Assembly: GCA_002197995.1 (NCBI GenBank)
Contig: NGZR01000001.1
Span: forward strand, 7,378,001 to 7,442,000
Length of the DNA: 64,000 bases
Direction of reading: 5' to 3'
From: Gaeumannomyces sp. JS-464
Lineage: Eukaryota; Ascomycota; Sordariomycetes; Magnaporthales; Magnaporthaceae
Below the pieces are notes generated by a model. It was not told where the DNA came from. It worked only from the letters and a program-made list of their open reading frames with translations, and made no database searches. Within the stretch, counting starts at the first letter, position 1, and each line of letters begins with the position of its first letter. Position numbers and translations under genes: made by a program. Shown piece after piece: positions 36,501-47,448 of the stretch.

Positions 36501-37596
36501 GATGGCTCGGCTACTGGCTGGGAAAAAGACGGGGGCAGCAAATAGGATGAATGGAAGGCAGACGCTGGACGTGGGGTGGGCGACGCACTGTCCAGACGGG
36601 CTGACCATTCCACTCGTTCTGCGCAGGCCTGTCTGCCGCCCGTGGGGGGCCCTGAGCCGCAGCCTGCGGCTATCAGTGGCTGGAGGCGTCATGTCTGTCT
36701 GTCTGCCTCTCCCACCGGTGTCGAGGCAGGACGGAAGCGAGGGAAAGCCTTGGGGGAAAGACATGCCGCTGCATGGTGCTACCCCAACGGATGCGGCCTG
36801 GGCGCCTTGGCTGAGAATGTCCACTTCTCTCTCCCCCAGTCTGTGGTTGAAAGAGTGGAACGACATGCAGATCCTCGTGGGGAAAATCGTCTAGTCCAAG
36901 GACAAGCCACAGGAAAAGAGCGAGGAGAACAAAGGTGGTGCGCGAGAGGAGGTGCTCTTACTGGCTGTGCCTCTTCAGAAGCACGGATGCGGTAATTCAG
37001 GCCCGGCGACGAAGGAAAAAAGATGCGCCCCAGTGCGCGTCCGCCCATCATCTTCTTCATCCCCTCCCTTCCGATAGGTAGGTAGTAGTATATCGACGGC
37101 GTGCATGAGTATGTTACAGTTGAGGGTTGCCGCCGGCACAAGATACATGACACAAGATAGTATTACAAAAAAAGAAGAGAAAAAAAAAAGAAGCTGCTTT
37201 TCATGATAGGAGAGGGCCTTATGTGTTCATTGCTCGCTTTTCCCGCCTCATTGCTGGCCCCTGTATCCGGGGTATAAACGCCTCAAACATGTGCTCTAGT
37301 TTTGATCGTTGTTTTGTTTTGTGTTCGCCTCCCTCCCTCTTCGCCCGTGAGGCCCAATCAAGGCTGCTCGCTGAGCATAGCCGTGCCTGCGCGAGAGAGG
37401 GAGGTGACATCAATGGAGAGTGGGGAGAAAAATTAAAGAAAAAGTTGAGGGAAAAGAACCGCCAGCCCCCTTTTCCACGAAACGGAATGGCTGTGTGGGC
37501 TCGTTCGTGGGCTCCGGCTGGCCTGCTTGTCGGTGACTCTTTTGATGATCGCACTTTTTTACACGCCAATCAGGTCGGGTGATCTCTGCTTGCGGC

Positions 37597-40500
37597 CTAA
37601 TCGTCCTTGCTGCTCTGCTCCGAGTCCTTGGACGACTCGCCGTTTTCCTTCTTCCACTCGCAGATCTTACACGTGTTGGCTTTTTCGCGGTCCAGGTTGG
37701 GGAAGACGAGATCGAAAACTTCTGAAAACCAGTTGACAGGACGGCCCTCAATGCCTTCCTTGATATTCTGTGGGTGCGTACGTAGGTTAGTAGCTGGGCA
37801 CCGAGATGCAAGAATTGTGAGGTGAGACAAGGAGGCAAAAAAGCACGTACCTCAGGAAGCTCGAGCCAATCCGACATGTTGTCCTGCGGGAAGATGATCA
37901 TGTCGCAGCCAGCCCGCCGCGCAGCCACCGTCTTCTCCCTCAAGCCGCCGATGCGTAGGACCTTTCCGGTCAGGGTCAGCTCCCCAGTCATGGCGACCGT
38001 GGGCGCGACTTGCGTGTCCAGCGCTAGCGAGAGCAAGCTCGTCGCCATGGTGATGCCTGCTGACGGTCCGTCCTTTTGCACCGCCCCCTCGGGCACGTGG
38101 ACGTGGATCTTGGCCTTGTTGAAGAAGTGATTGTCCGGGAAGGCCTTGGCCATGTGCGACTTTGCAAACGAGTACGCGATTGCCGACGACTCCTTCATGA
38201 CCGTCTTGAGGTTTCCCGTGATTTCGAGCGACGGCCTCGTGCTGGGTCGCAGCGCCGCCTGCAAGATCGACTCGATGTACATGGCGGCGCCGCCCATCTG
38301 CGTCCAGGCCAGGCCCATAGTCACGCCAGGCGGCGTCACATCGTAGAGCCTGTCCGAGGTGAACACCGGGGGTCCTACGTAATCCTTGAGGCTGTCCTTG
38401 TCGATCGTGACATGGACGCTGTCGGGAACCTTGAGTGCGACCCGCGGCTTCTCAGCTATGGTCTGGGCAGTGCCCGTCGCCTCGGTCGCCGACTCCTCGC
38501 CCTCGGACTTTGGCGTTCCCGCGCCCTTCTCCTTCTGCGCCTGCTCCTCAAGCGCGGCCTTGCCCTCGTCTGTACGAGCCTGTGACTCAGGAAGCACGTC
38601 CTCGCCGAGTTCCTGCACGATCTTCAGGGCAGATTTTCGGTAAACCTTCTCGATCTGCTTCTTCAGATTCCTGACTCCCGACTCGCGGCAGTACGACTTG
38701 ATGAGCTCTTCAATGGCATCGTCGCTCAATGTAACATCGGCCTTATCGAGACCGGCGAGCTCCTTAGCAGCGGGTGCAAGGTACCTCTGGGCGATGGCCA
38801 TCTTCTCGTCGGAGACGTAGCCCGAGAGCCGAATCACCTCCATCCGGTCAAGGAGGGGACGGGGATGGTATCTGTCATGTTCGCCGTGCAAACGAACAGG
38901 ACTTTGGAGAGATCGACGGGGACGTCCATGTAGTGGTCGAGGAAGGACCCGTTCTGCTCCGGGTCAAGAAGCTCCAGCAGGGCCGACGACGGGTCACCCT
39001 GGTATCCGCGCCCGATCTTGTCGATTTCGTCAATCAGTATCAAGGGGTTCTCGGTCTGGCACTTCTTCAACGCCTGGATCACGCGCCCAGGGAGAGCGCC
39101 GACATATGTCCTCCTATGACCCTTGATCTCGGCAACGTCGGTGAGTCCACCGACACTAAACCTGTAGTATTCCCTGTTCAGGGCCCGAGCAATCGACTTT
39201 CCTATGCTTGTCTTTCCCACTCCTGGAGGGCCAACGAAACAGAGGATCTTGCCTTCAACGGTTCCCCGCAGCTTCCCCACGGCGATGAACTCCAGGATGC
39301 GGTCCTTGACGTCCTTGAGGCCGTAGTGATCCTCGTCCAGAACCTTCATCGCATTTTGAATACCAAAGTTCTCCGCGCTCCTTCGGCCCCAGGGGATCTG
39401 GGTCAGCCAGTCCAGGTAGTTGCGGGTGACGTTGAACTCAGACGCCGCAGGCTCGAGATGGGCCAGCTTGTTGACCTCGTCGTCAAAAACCTTGCGCACC
39501 GCATCAGGCATGGCCAAGCTGTCTGCCTTTTCCTTGAACTTTTCCACGAGCTTGTCCTTGCCGTCTGATTCGATGCCCAGCTCGCGACGGATGCCCTTCA
39601 TCTGCTCCATGAGCCAGTACTCTCTCTGCCGCTTCGTGATCTTATTTTCCACATCCTTTGAGATCTTGGACTGCAGCTGGGCATTCATCAGCTCCTTCTT
39701 GAGCACCACAAGGGCCTTTTGCATCCGGTCCTCCACGTTGAGGCTCGAGAGAACCTCTTGTAGCTCCTCTGGGTCACCCGCCGATACCGCAGCCGCAAAA
39801 TCAGCCAGCTTCGCAGGCTCTGCCGTCACATTCCCAGTAGACTGGCTCATGGAGAAGGTGGAGATCTGATCTCGGAACAGGCTGTTCATGGTGGCGACCT
39901 CCTTGAACACGTTGACGATTTCATTGGTCACCGCCCTGATCACAGGGCTCTTGGGGTCGTGCGGCTCTTCTGCCAGATTCTCGACGTTAACGAGACTAAC
40001 AGGGTATTTCCGCAGGAACGATGTGGCAGTAGGCTCGTTTTGTTCCGCAACGCCTGGCCCGTTGGTAACGGCGCTCTCCTCGAAGCTCGCCACGACATCC
40101 CCCTTTCTGTCCTGCCCAGCATCTCCCTCAACGGGTTTTGAGGGAATAGGGTCTGGGACAGGGGGCTCCTCTACTGGGTCGGCCTTGGCTTCAGCTGCAC
40201 CTGGGGGTATCAGAGTCGAGAGACGAATGCGGCGGTGTGGGTAGAGGATGGCCGTGAGCGAGCTGTTTTTCTCCCCTGTTGCAGGGAACGCGCTGGTTAT
40301 CTGAGCGAAGACTCCCACTTCATGAACGTCCTCGGGTTTGCGGATGATGTCCTCGTCTGCGTTTTCGTCCTTGAACAAGAACGCGCCGACGTACGGCTGG
40401 CCCCTTCGAATCATCTCGGTGATTGCCGCGGCGACGTTCGGATCCTTAATCGTGATCGCCTTGTAGAATCCCGGGAAGAGTGGCCTTTTGGCAATAGGGA

Positions 40501-41044
40501 TGGCCATGACCTGTGGATACACCTCAGGCACCATGGGCTTCTGGAGGGCCTTATCAGCGGACGACTTGCGCCCTTTCCTGCCTCCATCGCCGGAGCCGGA
40601 GCTGCCGGATGCGCCCCCAGCCGCGCTCGAGCTCTTGCCGTCGCGCGCCTCGGGGTTCCCCTGACTGCCGCCAGAAGAAGACGATGTTGAATCCTTCGCT
40701 TCAGCGACGTCCTTCTCCTGCTGCTCCTTCTCCTGCAACTCCTTTGCCCGCGCCTCCTCCGAGTTGGCTTTGATCTCCTCCTCGGACAGTGGTTCTGTCG
40801 TGTCGAAGAAGCCGTCATCCTTCTTCTTGAGGACGACGGGGGATGTGGACAGCTTCGATCTCAGCGTCAGGGGCTGGAGCTCGCCGCCCGGCAGGGACGA
40901 GGCGAGCGGACGTCGGCTTAACCGTGGAGGGGCATTTGTCGTCGAGTATAGTCTGTGGACGGCATAGGATCGCGAGGCGCCGGCGTGTCGAGACAGGCCC
41001 CGGAGGGCAGCAGGGCTAGCGGCAACGCGCTGCCGAAGGAGCAT
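37597..41044 (-). CDS. PIM1: Mitochondrial Lon protease (Pim1)
   Basis: ATP-dependent matrix protease that degrades damaged proteins and supports mtDNA maintenance. The ATG at 41044 opens an Arg/Ser-rich presequence ([17 protein letters not shown]), then a charged linker. The Lon N-domain starts near [17 protein letters not shown]+ core: Walker [10 protein letters not shown] (about 610), Walker [10 protein letters not shown] (about 675), sensor region [10 protein letters not shown]. The protease domain has the catalytic Ser in KDGPSAG (about 990) and Lys in [12 protein letters not shown] (about 1038). An 83-bp intron at 37768-37850 (GTACGT...CACAG) separates LELPE from NIKEGIEG; the C-terminus is Ser/Lys/Asp-rich. 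Total about 1120 residues, as in other fungi. One base is missing near 38857, splitting TDTIP from [10 protein letters not shown] inside the AAA+ module. Without that base the protease domain would be lost, so a sequencing slip in the C-rich stretch is likely. Confidence 0.95.
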
Positions 41045-42319
41045 GGCGGGCGATATAGACCGCTATGCGGTCCTTGAGCCGAGGATGAAGCGCTGCGAGG
41101 ACTCGCAGAGTTTAGGAAGCTGTATGCACACTATAACCAGTGGGTTCCCGCCGGCACGGACAAATCAATGTCACAAAGGCGCAAGAATTTGGTTTGCGGC
41201 GCCGCGAGGGAAGCCGCTAATGTGTGCAAGTGACACCGTTGACGGGCTCCGGCGTAGAAGTAACGAGAACCGCTTGGTAATCCACCGCGGAAGTGGGAGC
41301 GAGGCTAGCAAGGTTGCTAACGGCCTACGCAATAAATGCATGCGCATTGAGAAAAAATCCACAATACCGAGCTTCAGACAGGGGATGCAGCCTCGTCTCC
41401 AGCCACAATTCGGGCGAGCTTCCGCCACAGCGCTCAATTATGACGACAGGCGGCATGGAAGCCATCCACCAAGCTGTTGTCCCCACATTTGCAGATGAGG
41501 CTTTGGAGATGGAATAGCCCACCTGAGTCTGGGGACAGGCTGTCAGCAGCGACAGAACGAGGTGAAGGGGCATCAATAGCGCGCCGTGTCATTTACCCGC
41601 TGTGCCGCTGCGTCTTCGGACGACCCCAGCCGCCGCCCAGAAGCCCCAGCGGTTGATGGCTTGAGCCCCGTGATCTGAGCTGGTCCCCTGGCCCCCACAC
41701 TAACATCCATCTGCGGGGTGCGAGCGCGTGGAGCGTCAGTGAGCTGCTCCTTGGCGTCCACCATCATTTCGCTGAATCTCTTCCACCACCCCAAACCACC
41801 CCGCATTGAATGGTCAGGAACGAACATACGCGGAGGAGCACACGAGCTTGGAGCATCACTCAACTTGGATTGGCGGCTTGAGGCTTGCGACCAACAAAAC
41901 CCTCTTTTAAGCTCGTGTTGTCCCGGCTGCAGCTGACGGCGTTGAACTGAGAGTCCAGCCTGGCTATGCCCGCTCACTGCCTAAGTCCCTTTCGCAAACA
42001 ATCTAGCGCCTAAAGGCCAACATCCCAGAGCCTTTCCGTATTTTATTCTCGCCTGATTCCTACTTAGTTATTCTCACCTCCTGCAGCTCCCCGATTCCAG
42101 GGTCTGTGGTGTGGCGCTCGATAGGAAAGCGAAACCTGTCTTCGTTTTCTGGCCCCGGTTGCCTGGCCTTACCATCCCGTCCCACCGTCGCACAGTCCTT
42201 TGGACCCCTCACGGGCGACCAGCCGCTGTGCATTCCGACACCACGTCGAGCGCACCTCTGTTTTTCTTGTCTTTGCTCTCAGTCCCGCCGGAGCAGAAAG
42301 GAGACGTCGCGGCGCGATA
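41045..42319. other. Divergent spacer between LON and the 42.3-kb gene
   Basis: About 1.3 kb that must hold the LON promoter and the promoter of the plus-strand gene at 42320. A possible small minus-strand gene lies inside it and is listed separately. Confidence 0.5.
41573..41827 (-). CDS. Possible small membrane protein (weak)
   Basis: A minus-strand frame from an ATG at 41827 (or 41806, MRGGLGWWKRF) to 41573. The stretch GWWKRFSEMMVDAKEQLTDAPRAR looks protein-like: amphipathic and ending in a basic turn. In the next frame over, the following DNA (about 41660-41585) codes for DHGAQAINRWGFWAAAGVVRRR, a short hydrophobic segment closed by arginines, so one indel could hide a single-pass membrane protein of about 85 residues. 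I recognise no family. Placed directly upstream of LON on the same strand, it could equally be chance. Confidence 0.25.
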   Translation of the reverse strand: MFVPDHSMRGGLGWWKRFSEMMVDAKEQLTDAPRARTPQMDVSVGARGPAQITGLKPSTAGASGRRLGSSEDAAAQRVNDTARY

Positions 42320-42941
42320 ATGTCTACCGCAACACGCCCGGCTGGAAGACGTCGTCGCGTCTGTCGCGAAGCTGACAATCACGCCAGCAAGCGACCCCAA
42401 GAAGCCAAAGCAGGTTGGCGGGACTAAGAAGTCCAAGAAAAAGGAGGTAGCAGACTCATGGGAAGACGAGGACATTTCTTCCGAGTCAGACCCCGGCTCT
42501 GATACCGAGGACGGCGCCGCAGATGGTAGCCGTCCATCTCCTGCAACTGCCGACCTTGATGGCACAAAGGCACCGCCTCCGACGCCCATCTCGCCCGAGT
42601 ACAGAGCCTCAACGGGCGGCACGCAAGCGCCGCCCCCGACACCCATAAATCCCAGTCATCAGAGCGTTGCCTTCAAGGGCAACCAGCCGAGTAGCATATC
42701 CGCTGCGCTGGCAGCCAGCAGCGCCGAAGAGCAGAAGCGGCCCGAGAAGACTGATGCCGTGGCACGGCGCATGATTGCCAGTGCCCTGGGCGTCAAGGTT
42801 CCCAGACAGACCGAGGAACAGAAGGCATATGACAAGGCGATGCGCGAGAAGGAGCGGAAACGAAGGGAGGACGAGCGCGAGGCTGAGAAGAAGAGACTCG
42901 AGGAGGCCGAAAAGGCTAAGCGGGCGGTTTGGGAGGACTGA
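42320..42941 (+). CDS. Small conserved charged protein, function unknown
   Basis: About 207 residues, ATG at 42320 (MSTATR). I cannot name it, though the layout looks like a conserved ascomycete protein: RLEDVVASVAKLTITP, then KKSKKKEVADSWEDEDISSESD, two copies of a proline motif (KAPPPTPISPEYRAS and QAPPPTPINPSHQS), ALAASSAEEQKRPEKTDAVARRMIASALGVK, and a highly charged helix rich in Lys/Arg/Glu (YDKAMREKERKRREDERE) ending RAVWED. The frame changes once, near 42345 (one extra C in the GCCCGGC stretch), because RLEDVV lies one frame away from the ATG. The charged C-terminal helix probably forms a coiled coil. It shares a divergent spacer with LON and is convergent with RRG7, 350 bp away. Confidence 0.65.
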
Positions 42942-43291
42942 GCCGGGTGGTTCGTGGGGCAGAACTGCCTGGGCCCCCAGGCACAAGGATTGGGGTTGTA
43001 CAGTATGATGTTGTCACATGCTTTCTCTCCTCCCAATCTGCTAGGATCTCCATATTCTCAAATATCTTCGACCGTTCCAGGTATACAACGCGTTTTCGTG
43101 CGCTGGAATCTGGGCCGTAGCGAATCGGAAGCTAAGTTGTGGTCCAGGCATTCCGAATCGGCGGGCTTGCTGAGGCACTCAGCAAAAGGGGAGTTGCCGG
43201 CTTGGCTTCGTTGTCCAAAGAACGAGCGATGTAATCCAATTCGAGCCTGTACTGTGCCGGTCTGCGGCCGCTAATGATCAAGGCATAGTTG
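42942..43291. other. Convergent spacer
   Basis: 350 bp between the stops of the 42.3-kb gene (+) and RRG7 (-). No feature beyond expected terminators. Confidence 0.5.
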
Positions 43292-43977
43292 TTACGGAGC
43301 AAGAGGAGCTCCTCGGAAGCTCAACGCTACCTGGCTATCGCCTTTTGCACCGTGTTGCATGGTAACGCCGAGGTTGCTCAAGCCTTGGTCAACAGCACCA
43401 GCGTTCCATAGCATCTGCTGGACCTGGCCTAGTGGCGAGCAAGAGATGAATCCCATGGGCCACCTGCTGCGCCCGAGAGAGTCCCGGACGCCTTTGGACG
43501 CCGGTTGCTGCGTGGCAAGGAAGCCGACGACATTCCGCCCACGCCAGCCGGTGGGCGCGCCCACGAAGGCGCCCTCCAGCTCCCGAATATGATGGGCAGG
43601 GCCTTGCGTGACATGGCCTTGCACTGCAGCAGCACTTTGAGCGGCGTGGGGGACGAGGGCACGGTCCAGGTGCCCAGGAGGTCGATACCGAAGTCGGAGA
43701 CGCCGCCGACGCGCTGCAGTGAGAAGCCGTATCGCGAGAGGCTCTTCATGACTGTGTACTCATAATGGGTGCCAACGTAGATTGTGAGGTTGGGTCCAGT
43801 CCTGTACGCTGGCGTGTTGCAAGAATGAATCAGGCACTGGTGTTGTGAAGTTGGCGGCTCAGGATAGTGGAGGGTCTCGTTTGAGGCTGGAGCACCCGCG
43901 CATGATGATGTGCTGCTGAAGCAGGCTCGAAGCCGACGAAGACCTGCCGGCCCGACGAGCCTCATGTGGGTGGACAT
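43292..43977 (-). CDS. RRG7: Mitochondrial Rrg7 family protein (required for respiratory growth)
   Basis: Rrg7 proteins are mitochondrial, carry a restriction-endonuclease-like fold (DUF2034) and are needed for respiratory growth in yeast. The ATG at 43977 (MSTHMRLV) precedes a basic, Ser/Thr-rich presequence (GLRRLRACFSSTSS). The core has YVGTHYEYTVMKSLSRYGF, VGGVSDFGIDLLGTW and VLLQCKAMSRK: the Asp of FGIDLLG and Gln-Cys-Lys of LQCK match the D...QxK nuclease core. After a one-base gap near 43603 the frame continues GPAHHIRELEGAFVGAPTGW, VVGFLATQQPASKGVRDSL and WPMGFISC, ending at 43292. A longer frame reaches 44142 but without homology. Shares a 396-bp divergent promoter with MED21. Confidence 0.85.
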
Positions 43978-44373
43978 GCTACAAAGGTAAAAGCATTTAG
44001 TAGAACGATTAATGTGTAGTATCTTCCGTAGCACCTCATGGGCGCTGCCTGTCCACACGGCTCGATGTTCACAGAGGATCAACGGATCGCATTTTTCGCT
44101 TGTTGTTTGTCCACGAGTGTTTGCTTGCTCCACTGAATTCATGACCCCTGCAAGGGTCGATGCAGTGAGGCCCAGGCGTTATGACGCCCAGAACTGTGGA
44201 GGTCGCCCCAGCTGAAGCCCCCGCCTGCATTCAGCAGCCACAAGCCTCAACTTGCGCGGAGTCGTTCCGTTGATCGCACGCCAGCTGCCGCCAAATAGGG
44301 TCCCCTCCAGTGTCCCCCGTTCCCATCGCGAAACACACGACCCTGCCTGCGGTCCACGCGAGCCGCCATCGCC
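43978..44373. promoter_or_regulatory. Bidirectional promoter region RRG7 / MED21
   Basis: The 396 bp between the RRG7 ATG (43977, minus) and the MED21 ATG (44374, plus) must contain both promoters. I see no clear TATA box for either gene; this is a positional inference. Confidence 0.5.
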
Positions 44374-44993
44374 ATGGGAGACCGCCTCACCGCACACTCC
44401 ACACGACCGCTGTCGACCCAAGTGAGAACGCACTCGACGCCCGAAACACCACAGGCGACTGCCCCCTCGTGTTGGCCTCCTTGGCTGACCTTCACTTACT
44501 CGCCACAGCTTGCCCCACACATTCCGTCGCGTGCCTCTACTACCTCCACAAGCGACACGATCTCGAGACTCTCGGCCCTGGTGATAAGATCCGAGAATTG
44601 AAGCCCGAAGATGACCCGAAAGAGGGTGCGCATGCCATACCATACATAGCACTACGCCTCCAGGATACAGGCCGTTGCGGGTAAAATGGTGGTGCTAATG
44701 CAGCGCATATCCTATTAGTCGAGCCCGTCCCCGCCGACGAGTTCAAGGCCGGTCAGCTCGAGCTGGCGCGGGACTTGATCCTGAAGGAGCAGCAGATCGA
44801 GATGCTCATCTCTACCCTCCCCGGCCTCGACAACAGCGAACAGGACCAGGAGCGCAACATCAGGGAGCTCGAGGAGGAGCTCAAAGTCGCCGAGGCTCAG
44901 CGGCAGGACGCTCTGAGGGAAAAGGAGGAGGTCCAGGCAAAACTCGACCAGGTCATTAGAAGCATCAAGCGCCCAGCAGCAGTCAACTGGTGA
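44374..44993 (+). CDS. MED21: Mediator complex subunit 21 (Med21/Srb7)
   Basis: Med21 pairs with Med7 in the Mediator middle module and relays activator signals to RNA polymerase II. The ATG at 44374 gives MGDRLT. Proposed introns are 44422-44508 (GTGAGA...CACAG) and 44626-44718 (GTGCGC...TTAG; joins DPKE to VEPVPADEF through a split Val codon). The core VACLYYLHKRHDLETLGPG is followed by KIRELKP, EFKAGQLELARDLI and LKEQQIEMLISTLPGL, then a coiled coil (NSEQDQERNIRELEEELK) to 44993. The first exon should continue QLQDAVDQ after MGDRLT; that text appears only if about six extra bases in 44392-44421 are ignored, and two more near 44521-44525 precede VACLYY. The rest is intact. Family assignment is firm; the 5' end as written is not translatable. 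Confidence 0.9.
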
Positions 44994-45241
44994 CGATCCG
45001 ATCTCACGGCCATCAAGTCGAGTCCAACACTGAGCCCGCCTCTTCCGAACCGCCGAACCATGTTTACTGCCGCACAATGCGCCCACCACATATCGGCTCC
45101 ACGCTGCGACTAAGAGCTATAGAAGCCGCGGTCTTCAGTCAGGACAATCCGTCTACCCATCCGGACTCCTGTATGTTTGGTCTATGGAGGATCTATCATT
45201 TCACTCTGGTATCGGATCACAAAGATAGGCAGGCACCCAGG

Positions 45242-46300
45242 CTACTCGCTCAACCCGAAAGCTTCGGGGAAGACGGTCCGCAACTCCTCCAAGTGTCGTA
45301 CCTGGTGCTTTGAGGCCGGAGTACGCGGCACCTTCGACCCCTCCTCAACAAGATGCGCTGTATGCCACCCGATCTCCTCGGCCTTCTTACAGTTCTGGTA
45401 CGAGTCGTCTGTGAAATAGGTTAGGTTGGGAAGGAGCGAGAGATTTTTGGGTGCCAGGTCCCGAGAAATAGAACCCTGCACAGATTCCTTTTCATGAATG
45501 GAAAGAGTTGGACTTACCAACGAAATAGCAGTCGTTGACGTCTTCTACACCTGCTTCTCTCATGGCTTTGGCAAACATGTCCTCGTGAGGCTTGCAGAGG
45601 AGCGGCCGAGCCCCGTAGTCGCAGAAGGTGATGCCCTCGAACTGGTCTTCAACTTCGAGAAGGCGGACGACACGGCGGCCATGGGTTATGTAGGCGTTCG
45701 TGAAGAGCCACAGTCTGAACTGGGTCCGATCCACGTCCTGGAGTAGCTTTCGGAGCTGTGGGTTGGGTTTGATGATGCCCTCGAGAGGGAGAGCGTCCTG
45801 AAGCGGCGCGCCACAACTCTCGTGTGAGCCGAGGTTGACCAGGCCTACGTTTCCAGGGGTCTGGCTAGCCCCTTCGGCAGTCATTGCCAGGGCGGGCAAC
45901 TCACATCAACTTTGGAGTTGTATTCCAACGGGTCGATCTCGTGATGGCGCACGAGACCCTCGATGGCAAGGCCATAATTCTGGTAGTACTCTTTGTGGAG
46001 GCGTACGGCCTCGTCGTAGAATAAAGACAGATGCTTCGCGAAGTACTGGTCGATCAGATCGGCCATGAGATCATGAACCTTTGCGCCTGGGAGCAAGGGA
46101 CCTTAGTGAAGTGCCACCGCGTGTTTTGGGCTGCACCAACTTACTCTTGGGATAGAGGCAGTTGTCGATGTCGCTGCCAGCAGGGGCGAGGTTTAGTTCG
46201 GCAAGGTTATGCAGAATAACGGGTCGATCGGTAATAGGCTTTACAAAAAGAAGACTTTCTTGGGACGGCCAATGCTTTTGAGCGACCGCACAGACTCCAT
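45242..46300 (-). CDS. HAD-family pyrimidine 5'-nucleotidase (Sdt1/Phm8 type)
   Basis: Soluble haloacid dehalogenase phosphatase expected to dephosphorylate pyrimidine nucleoside monophosphates. Five exons: 46300-46245, 46173-46145, 46086-45905, 45797-45518, 45408-45242; introns of 71, 58, 107 and 109 bp have GTAAAG, GTAAGT, GTGAGT and GTAAGT donors and all end in CAG. The protein is about 237 residues without any frame break. HAD motif I is VFFFDIDNCLYP (nucleophile and acid Asp of DID), motif II the LFTNAY Thr/Asn, motif III Lys of LLCKPHEDMF, motif IV CYFVDDSYQNC. GITFCDYGARPLLCKP is typical of the Sdt1/Phm8 branch. The ATG at 46300 (MESVRSLKS) lies 13 codons before the core; the longer upstream frame has no ATG that fits. 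I cannot separate Sdt1 from Phm8 by sequence. Confidence 0.92.
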
Positions 46301-47448
46301 TTGGATGGCTGGGTATAGGAGCTGAAAGGACGCCGGGTTTGAAGCGTGGACAATGGCTGGTTGGGCGAGAAGAGTGTTGTTGCGGTGAGCCCTCTTTGGG
46401 ATAGGATTTAGTCGACGCTGAAATTGGCAGATTCTTGTAGAGATTAATGTTGACAATAGGCCTTGAGTTCATTGTGCTTAAATCATCATTCGCTCGTTGC
46501 AGGGCCTTTACAATGTAGGTAGATCCGAAAAAGCAGATGCACAAGTTGATTTGAGTCATCGCCCGCCCTGCAGGTTCTGGAATTGGAAAGCCAGCGCGTG
46601 CTCTTTGACTTTTCGGCGAGTAACCAGCCCACGTTACATTGATGAGGAACATGGATCGCATCCGACACTGGATATGGTAAAGCACAGATGACTTCACAGA
46701 ACTAGGTCGCTGCCTGGGTAGGTATTCATCGACGTGTTATATATCGCGTTGATGTCTTCACGGCTCCGTTCTTCCCTCGTTTCTGTTTTTGTTTGTCTCT
46801 CAACCACCGTTATATCGTGGTGGGTTCCTTCCAGTACAAGCACATTTCCGCCTCGTGTTGCCTAGGGTGCCCATGTTTTGTTGCTTCTTCCCTCCGCAGA
46901 GAGGCCGTGGGTTGTCGCGAACACATTGGTAGGGAGACTAGTTCTCCAGCTGGTGGCAGTCTTGATTTTATTGCTAGTATTATGTTTATCTTTAGGCATG
47001 AATTCTCGGGGCTGTCTTGTCTCCTCACTGGTGACCTCAGGCATTGCAACCAACTGCCACCGGCTCATGGGATCGTGCCAATAGGACCCCCTGGACGCGA
47101 GGTGGTGTACCGCTCCACCAGCCTGCAGCTGAGGCGGTCAGTGTGGGTCAGCAAAATCTCCCACATCAAGTGTGAGTCGATCGCCCGTCTCCCTAAACCT
47201 GAATAATTTCCCGTCGCAAACAAAAACTACAAAAAGACAAGCGCGTCGCCACCACAAAAAGCCGTATCCTGGCCATGGCGGAGCGCTCTCCATTTCGCAT
47301 CCTATAGATCTCTGCTCCTCCTCATCATCCTTAGACGCCTCGCTCTCTGCGTTGATCTTTTCTTCTTCTTGTTCTCGTTTGCTTTCCTCGATTGCCCCAA
47401 GTTGCTGACGTGCCAGTTCCGTGTCGCTTTTTGCTCATATCCGGAATC
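46301..47448. other. Divergent spacer
   Basis: 1.15 kb between the starts of the HAD phosphatase (-) and the 47.4-kb gene (+), so it holds both promoters. The last 150 bases are C/T-rich. No gene seen. Confidence 0.5.

Larger units (their letters stand above)
31263..37596. other. 6.3-kb gene-free region
   Basis: Longest stretch without a gene I can support. Open frames of up to 230 codons occur on both strands but lack motifs and ATG/intron logic. It carries A/G-rich runs (for example 33750-33772, 35325-35360), a CA microsatellite and a 20-base A tract. It separates the promoter of the kinase gene from the terminator of LON. No transposon ends or coding remnants were recognised. Confidence 0.5.

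Noticed and set aside
31263..37596. RIP-degraded transposon
   Set aside because: Composition is not markedly AT-rich and no repeat copies or transposase/integrase motifs were seen.
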